A stretch of DNA of 64,000 nt from Lolium rigidum. Lineage: Eukaryota > Streptophyta > Magnoliopsida > Poales > Poaceae. Shown piece by piece: positions 47,127 through 58,644 of this stretch (positions are counted from its first letter, which is position 1; each line of letters starts with the position of its first letter). Below the pieces are notes generated by a model. That model saw only the letters and a program-made list of their open reading frames with translations, had not been told where the DNA came from and ran no database searches. Position numbers and translations under genes: made by a program. The DNA lies in NCBI RefSeq assembly GCF_022539505.1, contig NC_061510.1, positions 226,570,043 to 226,634,042 of the forward strand, read 5' to 3'.

Positions 47127-48842
47127 TGATGGGTTCGTTGCATGGAAAACAAAAAAATTCTACCGTGAACATGAACAAAAACCAAGATCCAATCTAGGAA
47201 GAAGCAAGATCTAATCTACCAAGATCAAAGCAACGAGAAGATACACGAGACTAACCCTCGAAGATTCCAAAGCCTACGAGATTAATCTCGTTGTTGATGT
47301 AGTCGATCGTCAGTGCTGCAATCCGGCAGCACTTCCGTACTCGGTAGTGCGTACGGTGTCGATGAAGCCCATCCTCTCCCCGTTCTAGCGGGCAGCGGAG
47401 GTGTGGTAGATCTCCACGGAATCCCAGCAGCACGACGGCGTGGTGGTGGTGGTGGAGGAGAAAAGCTGCAGGGCTTCGCCAAGCCGGAACAACAATATGG
47501 TGGAGGAAGAGAGGGGGGCGGCCAGGGCGTGGTCAAGGGTGAAGTGGCCGGCCACCCCCTCCCCTCTTTATATAGGGGGAATGGTCGGTTGGGGTGGACC
47601 CCCTTCCCCATCTAGGGTTAGGGCCGGCGGCCAAGTGGGGGGAAGAGGGAAATCTTACCCCCCAAGTTGATCCCCCCTTTAGGGTTTTGGGGTTTGGCCG
47701 GCCTGGGCCTTTGAGGCTTGGTGCGCCTGGCCCATTAGGGCTGGACAACACCCCCTCGGCCCATGTGGGCCCCCTAGGTTGTGGGCCCCATGGTGGACCC
47801 CTCCGGAACCTTCTAGAACCTTCCCGTCTATCACCGGAAAAATTCCGAACTTTTTCCGAAACCTAGAAATCAACTTCCCTTATATGAATCTTATTCTCCG
47901 GACCATTCCGGACCTCCTCGTGATGTCCTGGATCCCATCCGAGACTCCGAACAAACTTCGGTCTCCATCTCATATTCTGAATCTACTTATGCGACATCGA
48001 ACCTTAAGCGCGTCACCCTACGGTTCGTGAACTCTGCAGACATGGTCGAGACTCCTGTCCGAGAAATAACCAATAGTGGGATCTGGAGATCCATAATGGC
48101 TCCCACATATTCAACGATAACTTAGTGATCGATTGAACCATTTACATACGATACCGATTTCCTTTGTCACACGATACTTTACTTGTCCGAGGTTCGATCA
48201 TCGGTATCCCCATACCTTGTTCAACCTCGTTACCGACAAGTACTCTTTACTCGTACCGTGGTATGTCGTATCTTATGATCTAATCACATGCTTGCAAGCT
48301 AATCAGACGACGTTCCACCGAGAGGGCCCAGAGTGTATCTATCCGTCATCGGGATGGACAAATTCCACTATTGATCCATATGCCTCAACTCACACTTTCC
48401 GAATACTTAATCCCATCTTTATAACCACCCATTTACGCAATGGCGTTCGATGTAATCAAAGTATCCTTCCGGTGTAAGTGATTTACATGTTCTCATGGTC
48501 GAAGGACTAGGTAACTATGTAGCGAAAGCTTATAGCAAATTGAACTTAATGACTTGATCTTATGCTACGCTTATTTGGGTGTGTGTCCATTATATCATTT
48601 AATTAGTGACATAACCTTGTTATTAATAACATCCAATGTTCATGATCACGAAACCATGATCATCCATTAATCAAGAAGCTAGTTATACAAGAGGCTTACT
48701 AGGGACTCCTTGCTGTTTACATAACACACATGTATCAATGTTTCGGTTAATACAATTATAGCATGGTATCCAAACATTTATCATAAACACAAAGATATTA
48801 TAATAACCACTTTATTATTGCCTCTTGGGCATATCTCCAACA
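47127..48842 (-). repeat. Solo LTR of a Copia (BARE/Angela-related) element in CACTA J
   Basis: 1716 bp, TGATGGGTTCG...ATCTCCAACA on the plus strand, which is the inverse of TGTTGG...CCATCA. It has a perfect duplication, GACCA (47122-47126, 48843-48847). It is related to the LTR of Copia I. TATA (minus) is at 47567-47574. The transposase coding sequence continues on both sides. Formed by LTR-LTR recombination after insertion. Confidence 0.95.
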
Positions 48843-49946
48843 GACCACTGACATCATAATAAATTTCCGCTTCATGCACAACCAAGGAGGAAGGTTATAG
48901 ATACATTGATTCATAGGCCAGGTGCTATGACTGTACTTAGACAAAACCTTAAATTCCTCGCGTCATCTGCAAAGTCCAAGAACTCTCTCTCGATTTTTCT
49001 CTACTGTGTCCCATCAGCGGGGTGTCTCAACATCATGTCTTTTTACGGTCTTCTTTGTGCCATCGTAACAACCTGGTATGCTCTTTGTTTCTGAACAATC
49101 GTTTCAACTGTGGTATTATAGGAGCATACCACATCACATTGGCATGAACCCTCTTCCTGTGGCGCTGTCCCTAAACATCACCAGGGTCATCTCGTCTGAT
49201 CTTATACCGTAATGCAGCGCATACCGGGCATGCATCCAAATTCTCGTACTCCCCGCGGTAGAGGATGCAGTCCTTAATGCATGCATGTATCTTCTGCACG
49301 TCCAATCCCAGATGGCAGAAAACCTTTTTCACTTCGTACGTACTGGCGGGCAATTCATTACCCTTTGGAAGTTGCTTTCTTCATTATTTTCAGCAACTTC
49401 CCAAATCCCGAATTAGTCACAACGTTCTCTGCCTTCCATTGCAGCAATTCCAATGTGCTAGCTAGCTCTTTCTATCCTTCTTCGCAAGTTGGATACAACA
49501 ATTTGTTGTAATCCTCTAACATGTGCTCGAACTTCAACCTTTCCTTTCCGTTTCGAAGTCTCTCTTTGAATCAGCAATGGCCCGACCAAGATCATCAGCG
49601 GGCTCATCTGATGCATCTTGATCTTCTGCATTCCCTGTTGCAGTAAAACCGTATTCAGGGAACATAGGATAGTTGTCATCATCCTCTTCTTCTTCATTAT
49701 CTTCCATCATAACCCCTCTTTCTTCGTGCTTGATCCAACCATTGTAGTTGGGCATGAAACCGAACCACCTCAGGTGGGTGTGAAGGGTTGTCGAGGAAGA
49801 GTAATCTTTCTTATTCCGACAATTAACACATGGACAACACATAAAACCATCCGGCCGTTTGTTTCCTTAGCCACACGGTTAAAAAAATTAAGGCCCACAG
49901 TAAACTCATTATGGCGTCGATCATCGTACATTCATTGCCGGTCCAT

Positions 49947-50556
49947 CTGCGTTATATAATTAAGTATATCAAAGGCCATTACGGAACATCATGGATAGTG
50001 AAGCGATGTACATCGACACATGCATTTTCTCAATGACGGATGAAAGGATAAAGCTGTTAACTTCGATCGAGATGGAAAAAGAGAGGAGAAAGCTTAAGTG
50101 TGGCTCGGGCACTTCATATCATATTTGTTTTGTGTAAACTCAAGTGGCATCATGCTCTTAGGCATTTCATTGAGTACCTCTTGTGCATGAGAAGGAAAAG
50201 CAAAGCAACATAAAACCTCTTTTGCTAAGAAGTGAAAAAAGCTAAGTATTTGGCTCACAAGCTTGGGCAGGGCACTTGTATATATAGCATTGGACCATTA
50301 GTTCCAATTGGAGATACCAACCGAAACTAAAGGGGCTCGCGGCATGGTGCGGTAGGCCGCAAAGCCTTTAGTCCTGATTGCTATATCCAACTGGGACTAA
50401 AGGTACAAACTGAACCGGGACCAAAGGGGGATGGTAGCCCCGTGTGCGTCCTAACCGCTCGAACCGGAACTAAAGCTCGCATTAGTCCCGGTTCGTAATG
50501 CAACCAGGACTAATGCAGTTTTTGCCTCCGACAAGAAGGCATGTTCTCTAGTAGTG
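49947..50556 (-). promoter_or_regulatory. 5' terminal and subterminal region of CACTA J
   Basis: It carries the terminal inverted repeat (50538-50556) and direct and inverted copies of a TAGTCCCGGTT-like 11-mer between 50330 and 50530, the sort of site that transposase binds. The untranslated leader of the transposase lies between this and 49946. Confidence 0.75.
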
Positions 50557-51446
50557 GCAATACACCTTATATTTTAAACTTTTTCTTTAAAAAACTATAT
50601 GGCTTATATCTAAAAACACAGGGTGTAGATACTACACATTATATGGATGAGGACATCACTCATGAATGTTAGATCAGTTTAATGTTAGTTCAGTTTTTTA
50701 GGAGAGTTTCTTGTAACCCAAAAGTTCACGAAGTTTCGAGATTAATCGCTCCATCATTTTTTACATCGTAAATGTACAAACTAGCAGTTGACACGGCAAC
50801 GTACTCGCCAGCTACAGATTCCAGAGAAACTAAACCTTTTACTAATAAAAAAAACCACAGAGCATCTTTTTGTTTTTGATAGGCGATTATACATTTAGTT
50901 TCAACGCTCTGACTTGGTTAGAGGAATACTAGTAAATACTTTACTAGTTAAGCAGGGAACTTGCATGTGGACCGAACTTGGTTAGTCAAGCAAAGAAAAT
51001 TACGAAATGAAACTATACACGAACCGGGAGGGGCAATCATAAGAAAACCAACTGACATAGGAATATTGAATTGAACCGAGAGATTTGCTAGGCCGTCCTT
51101 ATCATTACAAATGAATTTTCTGGGGGCGCAGGGCACTGGCATGATCTCTTTAGGACGTGGAGGATCTGGTTAAATAAGAAATGAATCCGGTCAAATATTA
51201 TTTTAGTTTTCATATTGTTCGATCCGTATGAGTAAAAATACTACTCATAGACAAATGGAGTAAATGGAAAATAAATTGTTTTTCAAATAAAAGGAACAAG
51301 CTCCCAACCACTAAGTCATCCCTCGACACAACAACAGAAAGACAAAGAGAAATAAAAACCGATTGATAATTAAGATGCGGATTTGCAAGTAAAAAAAGGT
51401 GGTGATCTCTCAAAAGTCTAAACTACTACTTGTAAAATAAAATGTT
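50557..51446. other. Stretch with no recognisable gene
   Basis: AT-rich, with no long frame and no element ends that I can define. A short block at 51071-51176 shares its two ends with one at 54951-55096 (see findings). Confidence 0.5.
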
Positions 51447-52910
51447 TGAGACATTCAAGATCAGCAGTAGATACGAAAGAAACCACCCCCGCGTCGCCCT
51501 CCCTAGGGCGGCTCGGGCGGACGCCCCAGATCCGCCGCCGGCGGCTCTCCTCCTCCAAGCCCTCCTCTCCGCCGCCGGAGGAGGCCTCCATGCGAAGCCT
51601 GGCTGGCGGACGGCGGCGGCGGGCCCTCCTGTTCTTCCTCGCAGTGGTGCTATCGGTGGGGGAGGCCCGGCCTCCTGCTGGGATGTGGCTGCTCCCGGGC
51701 ACTCCCCATGGCGGCTGGCCGTGTCCTCGCTCGGCTTGAGCCTCAACGGCGGGACATCAGCTTCACGGGGTGCTCTTCAGTTCGCGTTCCGGTGGGTGGT
51801 GCTCGCCAGATCTCGCTGGATTTGGCACGTCGCGCTTGGCTGCCCCAGGGTGGCTAGATGATGCTTGGGGATGCGGCTGGCGGCGGGGGTGATCCTGACG
51901 GCCGTTGATCCGGCTTCTTCGGCAGCGTGGTCATGTCTGGTGGTGGCCGGTGGATCCTCTGCGCCTCTCCTTCCCGACGGCTCACGGTGGTGGCCTTCTT
52001 CGGGTTTGGAGGTGGCGACGGGCGTTTCGTCGCCGGGTCTGTGGTCGGTGGCGGCCTCCTCTTACGCCGATGAGGTCGACCGGCGGGCGGCGTCGAGGGG
52101 GGCTGCCGTTCTGCCTAATATAGGTGGTTGTCCTAGGGTTTCTCTCGCGCCAAGTGAAGATCAATCGGAAGCTTCTTCCCACCGGGCTGGCTGGATTGTC
52201 GTGTTCCGGAAGGACCTGCCGGCGAAATTCATTGTGCGATCAATGCCTGAAGATTGCTGGATTGGGTGCTTTCGGTCGTGCGCACCCATGTTTTTTTATC
52301 TGACCGTTTGGTTTCAGAGGGAGCGCTTCGAAGCTCTGCTGGCTGTTAATATCATGGAGTTTGTTTTCTTTCCATGGTGCTGGCGGAGAAGGTCATAAAA
52401 GCCGAGATCGGCAGAAGAGCAATGATGGTCGAATCTTGGTTGTGAGATGAAACTGGCTCGGAGCTTCGTGACTTCAAACAGCGACTTGTATGTGGGGGCG
52501 GCTGCACAGGAGAAGTTCAGAGTTCTATCTTTCAGGGTGAAAATCCAAGGTCTGGCCTTAATTGGTTGTGCCTGGCAATGTTCTTGTTGAAGGCATTGTT
52601 TTGAGAGGGAGAATTTTCTTCAGGGTGAAAACCTAAGATCTATGATCGGGCGATGACAGCGTTTGTGCACTGTTTCCTTCTTGGAGGCATCGCTTATGGA
52701 GAAGCTGATCTTCTGGTGTTGTCTTGGTGGTGTCGGTGCTGCTGTTTCAAGTTCTCGATCTCTGTAGCGGGACTTTTCTTTTTTTTGTATTTCTTTTTTT
52801 TTGGCTGTGTGCATCCTTTATGCCATTAGGGCATGATGTTGTTGCAGAGGCTGGGTGTAATTGGTATCTCCGTGATATTAATATATGCTCTTTATCGAAA
52901 AAAATGTATT
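51447..52910 (+). mobile_element. LINE-type retroposon, non-coding
   Basis: GC-rich 5' part (from ~51482), T-rich 3' part and a tail GGCTGGGTGTAATTGG...CTTTATCG followed by a run of A (to ~52910). This end is typical of grass LINEs and their non-autonomous relatives. No reverse transcriptase or endonuclease is present. The largest frame (51865-52398) has no domain that I recognise and is probably a by-product of GC-rich sequence. A possible imperfect target duplication is AAAATGTTT / AAAATGTATT at the two ends. The start is uncertain by about 40 bases. Confidence 0.5.
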
Positions 52911-53291
52911 AACCAAGTGAGAAGAAGTTGACTGGTTAAGTTCAAACCATTTATTTTTCCTATTTTATTAAGTGCATTCATGCCTTTTATTTTTTTTAGA
53001 GTATTTTGAGAAGGTTTAACTCAGATAGCCTTTTCTTTACGGAACACAGATGCAAACACACATAAATATATAGATACACTCACCCCTATAACGCACGCTC
53101 TACCTCTGTAAACACCTCTAGACATCTAATTAGCTATGTAGAAAATGCACTGATTAATGAGGGATTGCTAGGAGGTTAGACAGAGCAATTGCGATCATTC
53201 TCAATCAGAGGTGGGCATGCTATCACATCATCCATGACCATATATAGACAGTAAGGAAGAGCACTGCTATATACCTTTAGATAAAGCTTTA
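52911..53291. other. Stretch with no recognisable gene
   Basis: AT-rich. A short CACCCCTATAACGCACGC-like block (53085-53110) resembles a common grass repeat. Nothing firm. Confidence 0.35.
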
Positions 53292-53823
53292 GACTAGTCA
53301 CAATACATAGTATCATATAAAGGTATCATGTGTATGATACTACTACATGTGACTATGTCTATAATGCATGGTATCATGTACTAGTATCATAACCTTCTTA
53401 TATTAACTGATTTGTAGAATCTTAATGCAGATTTATGTATAAGATGTATTTAACATTAAATTTTTTAGTACTACGTGCTATAATACGGTATCTACTCCCT
53501 CCATCCTAGTTCACAGGGCTTACGTGTGTCCCTAGGTCGTAAATTTGACGATGATAAGGCAACATATGTATTACAAAATATATATCATTAGAAAGCTTAG
53601 ATGTTCTACATTCTAATGATATAATTTTTATATTATACAAATAATATTATGTTGGCCAAATTGACAACCTAGAAATACGCGTAAGCCCTATGAACTGGGA
53701 CGGAGGTAGTACCTATGATACTACAATCCTCTGTCTCATCTTTAATTGCACTGCCACATCAGCTTTTTGCATGCATGAGATAGATGAATGATACTACCTA
53801 TGATACTTCCAATGTGGGTAGTC
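53292..53823. mobile_element. Harbinger/Tourist-like MITE, split by a Stowaway
   Basis: Imperfect terminal inverted repeats: GACTAGTCACAATACATAG on the left against the complement GACTACCCACATTGGAAG on the right, then GTATCAT on both. TTA duplication at 53289-53291 and 53824-53826. The interior is full of GTATCAT/ATGATAC. About 315 bp without the nested Stowaway. The TTA duplication suggests Harbinger; the terminus is not a standard one, so the superfamily is provisional. Confidence 0.6.
53495..53709. mobile_element. Stowaway (Tc1/Mariner) MITE
   Basis: 215 bp with ~30-bp inverted repeats starting CTCCCTCCATCCTAGTTC and ending in the complement of CTACCTCCGTCCCAGTTC. TA duplication at 53493-53494 and 53710-53711. 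AT-rich inside. Nested in another MITE. Confidence 0.92.
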
Positions 53824-53931
53824 TTAAGTTACATCATCTCCCATATATTTCCCAATATCCCGCTCTGTTGGAAAAAGCTTACTGGTACCTGAGTAATGAT
53901 TTTAATTATCTATCGGTTCTAAAACCAAATA

Positions 53932-54052
53932 CTCTCTCCGTCCCACGAAAAAATTTGAGGGTTTATTAAAATTAAATGTACCTAGACACTAAATAATAAT
54001 AGGTACATCTAAACTTTAACAAACATTTGAGATATTTCTGGGACGGAGTGAG
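53932..54052. mobile_element. Stowaway (Tc1/Mariner) MITE
   Basis: 121 bp, starts CTCTCTCCGTCCCACG and ends TTCTGGGACGGAGTGAG, with a TA duplication at 53930-53931 and 54053-54054. No coding capacity. Confidence 0.88.
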
Positions 54053-54054
54053 TA

Positions 54055-55098
54055 CACTCTTCCTGAACTATTAATATATACACAATATATTGTGTGTACA
54101 TTCAATTAGTCTCTCGAAATGTTTTTAACGTGTGGTGCCTAAACATATGCCACGTCCAACATGTATCAGCCACAGTATATGACATAGAAGTATTTTGCAA
54201 GGCAAATACAAGGATATTATCCTTACATTACACGCCCAAATCACATACTTTAGAATATTAGTGGCCAATTTAAAATGTTGAATGCAAACATGATAACTCG
54301 TACAAATTTTATAGTGGTTGATATACTTTTAGTAACCGTTCAATTCACCTCGATCTAACAGTGGTAAAAATAGATGGTACTAATGTACCATCAATAACAT
54401 GACTTGTATGGTTGGAAGGAGGCACTATTCCTTAAAAGCGTTGAAGGGTAAGCTAACTGCTTTTAGATTTTTGGGACCAAAACATGCGCTCATACAAGAG
54501 GATCGGGAATAGTAATATAGTTTTTCTCTGTTTTATATGCACAAGCGATGTCCACATGACATCTAAACCAAAAATTCATGCGTTGTTGTCCCCACATCAC
54601 CGAACCACCTTGCACGCAAAAAATATGAGAAGAAAATCAAAGAACAATCTGAGTACATGCATGCTTGCATGAAGGGATCAAATCAAGTGACAGGTTCAGG
54701 TGGTGATAGTTCGCATCTGACTAAAGAGAGAAAAATATAGTAAGCTGTGAAGTTGACTTAAAACCATTGACTTAAGCCGGCCGGCTGTTGATCTGGCAGG
54801 GTAATGTCAATTAGAGTCGTGTACATATCTCCTACTGATCAATATATTATACATATGATTGCATAGTAGACATATATGAATGTATGTCGGCAAGACGAAA
54901 TTAAACTATATAACATGTATCAAGTGATTTCAGGAACGTGGCAGGGAGATTTGCTAGGCCGCCCTGATCTGTAGGTGCATTCATCTCTGTAGTTTCTACA
55001 GGTACTCTGCATCTCCGTAGTACATAGGCAATCTGCATCTTTAACCAGCGCGTATAGATGTGCACTCACATGCATTGTGCTAGATCTGGTTAAAGTTT
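54055..55098. other. Stretch with no recognisable gene
   Basis: Only short frames and no element termini seen. The right 150 bases share two short blocks with 51071-51176. Confidence 0.5.
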
Positions 55099-56186
55099 CA
55101 CTATAGGAATGACTCGAAACACCGACGGCCAAAAGTCGGGACCGTCGGCGTATGGGGTGGTCAGGCCAGCCCGCTAAAAGGACCGTCGGTGTAGCAATGT
55201 CCTTGGCGTAGGAAACGTTACACCGACGGCTACCCTCGGCGCATCTCGGGCCGTCGGCGTAAGCCCGTGCATGCGGCCCACCAAAGTTAGGCCGTGACGG
55301 CGATGTCACATCTACGCTGACGGCTGCCCTCAGCATAGCTTTTTCTCTTTTTTTTATCTACGCCGACGGCCAGTCGTAGTCTTGAAGTTTTTTTTCCCTC
55401 CACGCACCCCCCATCCACAGTGGATCTCCTTTTTAAATTCAACTGAATGACAGAAAATGATAAAAAAAAAATAAAAAAAATACTTCGAGATGTTCATGTG
55501 TTATGTCATCTAGTTGCAAGAGAATTTAACAAAATTAAATTTCGACCTTTTTTGTAAAATTGCGTCATGTATCGATAAAACAGCTTTTTTAGTTTACCCG
55601 ATTGCCTTTTTTAGATTCTCAAAATTTCACAAGGAAATATGAAAGCAGGAAGATTTTAGTTTTTGCCAGAAATTCATAATTTTATAACTTTTTTTGTTTT
55701 GTAATAAATTAATAATTGCATCGTACATAAAGATTATTATTACTAAACGATCGATGTTTATTCAAATAATGATTTAAAATTCAAAATAATAAAGAGTTGT
55801 GATACCACGGTCTAAGGGTTAATAGAATTTATATGTTATTATCAACAATGTTTTGTTTCTTACTTTGAAGCTCAACCAGATCGACCATGAGTGTAATTTA
55901 ACCTAAGATTAAGTGTACTTAGAGTTAACATGATCCATGTAAGATTAAAAAAAAAATCAAAAAATTTGAAGTTAACGGGTGGGACGGCGTGGCGAGGGTC
56001 TAGACGCCGATGGCCACCGTTGACGTATACGGGCTACGCCGAGGGCCGAGTCTACGCCGACGGTCCACGAAGCTCTGCTGAGGTGGATCTTTTCCGAGGA
56101 GCTATGCCGAGGGTTGTCCTCAGTGTAACCTACGCCGACGGCCCAATATGGCTACGCCATCGGTGTTTCGAGCCATTTTTGTAGTG
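55099..56186. mobile_element. Complete non-autonomous CACTA transposon (1088 bp)
   Basis: Terminal inverted repeats of about 31 bp: left CACTATAGGAATGACTCG then AAACACCGACGGC; right, as complement, CACTACAAAAATGGCTCG then AAACACCGATGGC. A 3-bp duplication, TTT (55096-55098, 56187-56189), fits CACTA elements. Both subterminal regions (55120-55380, 56000-56170) hold many copies of CTACGCCGACGG in both directions. The ~600-bp AT-rich core encodes nothing. Probably moved by transposase of a larger relative. Confidence 0.93.
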
Positions 56187-58605
56187 TTTGGTTATTTTGG
56201 ACGAAATTTATCTAATAAGTCAAAGGATTGATGGCAGCGAAGCTGGGCATTGACTAGTTGCTCATAGTATTACGTAGTCAACTTCATTTGTTTTCGCCAT
56301 GTCAGTAGCTCACAAGTCCGATGTACCTTGTTGTTGTTTTATACTTCTATTTTTTCACAACTTTTTTATTCTTCTATTCTGTAAGCTCCACACGCACAAA
56401 TCTTTTTCATGACAATTAGCAAAATGAGGAACCAATTCACAGAATATTGTAGCGCAACAGCTGATCCACGAGGCCTGGATATGCACAGAAAGTATGTAAC
56501 CAGAGAGCTCCTTTATACCGCCCAAAGCGGTGCGTGTGCAGACTGCAGAGCGCCGCACACTGAAGCGCCCCGTGGGTGCTCTGTTAGACCAGGCCCAAAC
56601 ATGTATACTCTTTTTTCTTTTACTTTCTCTTTTCTGTTTAAATCTAAATATTTGAAAGATTTTTGAATTTCAATAAATTTTGAATATGATTTCTTTCTAA
56701 AAATTTGAACAATTTAGAGTCTGAAGTTATTTCAAATTTCAACAAATTTGCTAATCCACATATATTTAACAAATTCCAAAATATGAACATTTTCAAATTG
56801 TGATTGTTTTGAATCTGAGCATTTTTCAAATTTCTAATAACTTCAAAATAAATCAAATATCTGAACTTTTTTCTAAATTTGAACAATTTTTTAAATTTCA
56901 GCAATTTTTGATTGAATAGTTTTTTCAAAAATTATTATTTTTTGAATCTAAATATTTGTCAGAAACAAAAATAAACATTTGAAACAAAAAAAAGTCAGGT
57001 GGAAAAAATGGACGGAGAAAATGGATTCGCCATTTATGGGTTAGGCCCTTAGCACCTCTAGGGTGTGTGGCGCGGTACAAAACACCAACTTAGTTGGTGC
57101 ATAGGGTTAACCTCTAGCCACCTAGGCAGCGACAAAACTATGTCACCGTAAATAGAAATGGGCATAAAAAATAGCACACTCTCCCCGAACAGTTCTATTT
57201 ATTTTGACATTGCCCATGAACAAGTTTTCTTCTAATTTGGAATATTTTTTTCGATTTAAAAACCGAGTTCTCAATGTCGCCACTCAAGGCTTCCTCTAAT
57301 CCGGCGGGGCGAGGAGCGGATAATGGGCCAACAACTACCTCAGCCTAATAACACAAATGTTTTCTATTTTTGCGAGAAAATATATGTTATTGTACATTTG
57401 AAAAAAATTCTATTATCAACGAAGATATTAATACATCGCATAAGTTCACTAGCTTTCAATTGGAAATTATCTATATCTATATGTAAAATGTATATTATAT
57501 GAAAATATACATCATGATGAATTTAATGGTATTGATTTGGTATTCTAGATGTCGATATCTTTTGAAACAAATTTGGTTAGACTTTACATGGTTTAACTAA
57601 AACATATCTATTATGAACTATATTTTAGCAAAGAGGGGCGTAATTTTCCAAATAATCACATAAAAAGTTTGTGTAATTTTTTTATTTTGTTTTGTCATAG
57701 GTAAAACTATTTTTATACCAATTCCAAAAATGTTAGCAATAGAAAAGGTTGCATTTTTTAAAATAAATACTATAAACAAATGTTAATCTGATTAAATCAT
57801 ATGTTAATTGTTTCTTTAAGAACTTGTCATCGTATAAAAATTTCATGTATTTACCACAAAAGGAATATGAAAATAAGAGATAAAATAAATAATTAAATAC
57901 AGTTAGAAAATAAGACACAAATAGAAAAATGAACATATAACAAAAAAAGATTTGAAAATGTGAAAATACATATTCAAAAAGAAATGAAAATGAAATAGAA
58001 AAAATAAAGAAAAAGTAGGAGCTTATTCGGCTTGGCCCGAGTACATGGGAATGGGATGTGCTTTACTCGGTGCCAAGCGGGAGCTAGGACACCTAGGAAA
58101 ATCTAGCATTGACGCCGACGATTGTGGTCCCGAAAGGGCTACATTTGTTACACTGTTTTTTAGTTGTGATGCGTTACAAGACTCTTCCACAAAAAATATT
58201 AGTCGTAGAACAGACTCATAGAACTTGGGCATCTGCACAACAAGTGTAAGAGTGGCAATGTTATCTATTGATCCGAGTATTAGTTGATATAAATATATAA
58301 TGCTTATCAAGACGGATATACAGGTCATTCTTGCCAACAAAAGGATTTTCATGAACGGATATATACAGGTCAATCTTGCCAACTCTTGGGTTTGTCATGT
58401 ACCTAAGCTTTATGGATAACTGCAAAGATAACTACTATAACATATTACACACTTATGAACGTGTGTAGTCAAAGCGTGGAAGATCACTCATGACCTAGGG
58501 AAACGACTGAAACAGAACACCCTCAATTTGGTGGAAGATGGGAACATTTTTAAGGTACCTTCATGTTGAGGGTTGAGCAACAAACACATGTGTTGAGCTT
58601 ATTAT
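56187..58605. other. AT-rich stretch with no recognisable gene
   Basis: 56640-56960 is a decayed array of (GAA)CATTTTTCAAATTT-like units, a common low-complexity repeat in grasses. 57340-58020 is AT-rich without frames. A perfect CACCAAC-TTA-GTTGGTG inverted repeat lies at ~57083-57099. At 58312-58338 and 58355-58383 a ~27-base unit is repeated. The 119-codon minus frame at 58023-58382 has no family signature. Confidence 0.5.
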
Positions 58606-58644
58606 CACTAGTAGAAAAAGGGGAATTAGTCCCGGTTGGTACAT
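58606..58644 (+). mobile_element. CACTA terminal fragment
   Basis: CACTAGTAGAAAAAGGGG followed by TTAGTCCCGGTTGGTAC is the terminal repeat plus first subterminal motif of a Caspar-like CACTA. It then changes directly to LINE sequence. No matching right terminus was found. Confidence 0.65.

Larger units (their letters stand above)
45414..49946 (-). pseudogene. CACTA TNP2-type transposase, broken (element J)
   Basis: The start ATG is at 49946-49944, with a TGA four codons later. N-terminal part (49842-49534): CCPCVNCRNKKDYSS, then an acidic stretch EDNEEEEDDDN. Next (49353-49171): YRGEYENLDACPVCAALRY. After the solo LTR, 47121-46524 holds the Transposase_21 core (VRVWDEHKHKESDLRALL, YDACIHYLDETEGIHL, IDMMHVAKNLCVNLLG). 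Then 46469-46239: KPHDCQVIMMQLRPVAL and FLNAISRKVIDPEILP; 46135-46076: FLPSFFNIMTHLLV; and, past the second solo LTR, 45647-45414: FPFERFMGVLKKYVHKRARSEGSISKGYG-type sequence. Stops, shifts and insertions make it dead. Intact TNP2 binds element ends and excises the transposon. Confidence 0.92.
45414..50556 (-). mobile_element. CACTA (En/Spm) transposon J, 5' part, with two solo LTRs inside
   Basis: The right end is the terminal repeat CACTACTAGAGAACATGCC on the minus strand, ending at 50556, with subterminal copies of a TAGTCCCGGTT-like motif (50330-50530). The tnp2-type transposase gene runs leftwards from 49946. Solo LTRs at 45653-46070 and 47127-48842 interrupt it. Copia I removes its end at 45414. 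The other terminus is not in the window. Flank after 50556 is GCA. Confidence 0.9.

Noticed and set aside
51865..52398. 177-codon frame in GC-rich DNA
   Set aside because: It sits in a LINE-type retroposon, has no recognisable domain, and overlapping frames in the same block are also open, as expected from composition.
56644..56928. 94-codon minus-strand frame rich in Lys, Phe and Asn
   Set aside because: It is produced by an AT-rich decayed simple repeat.
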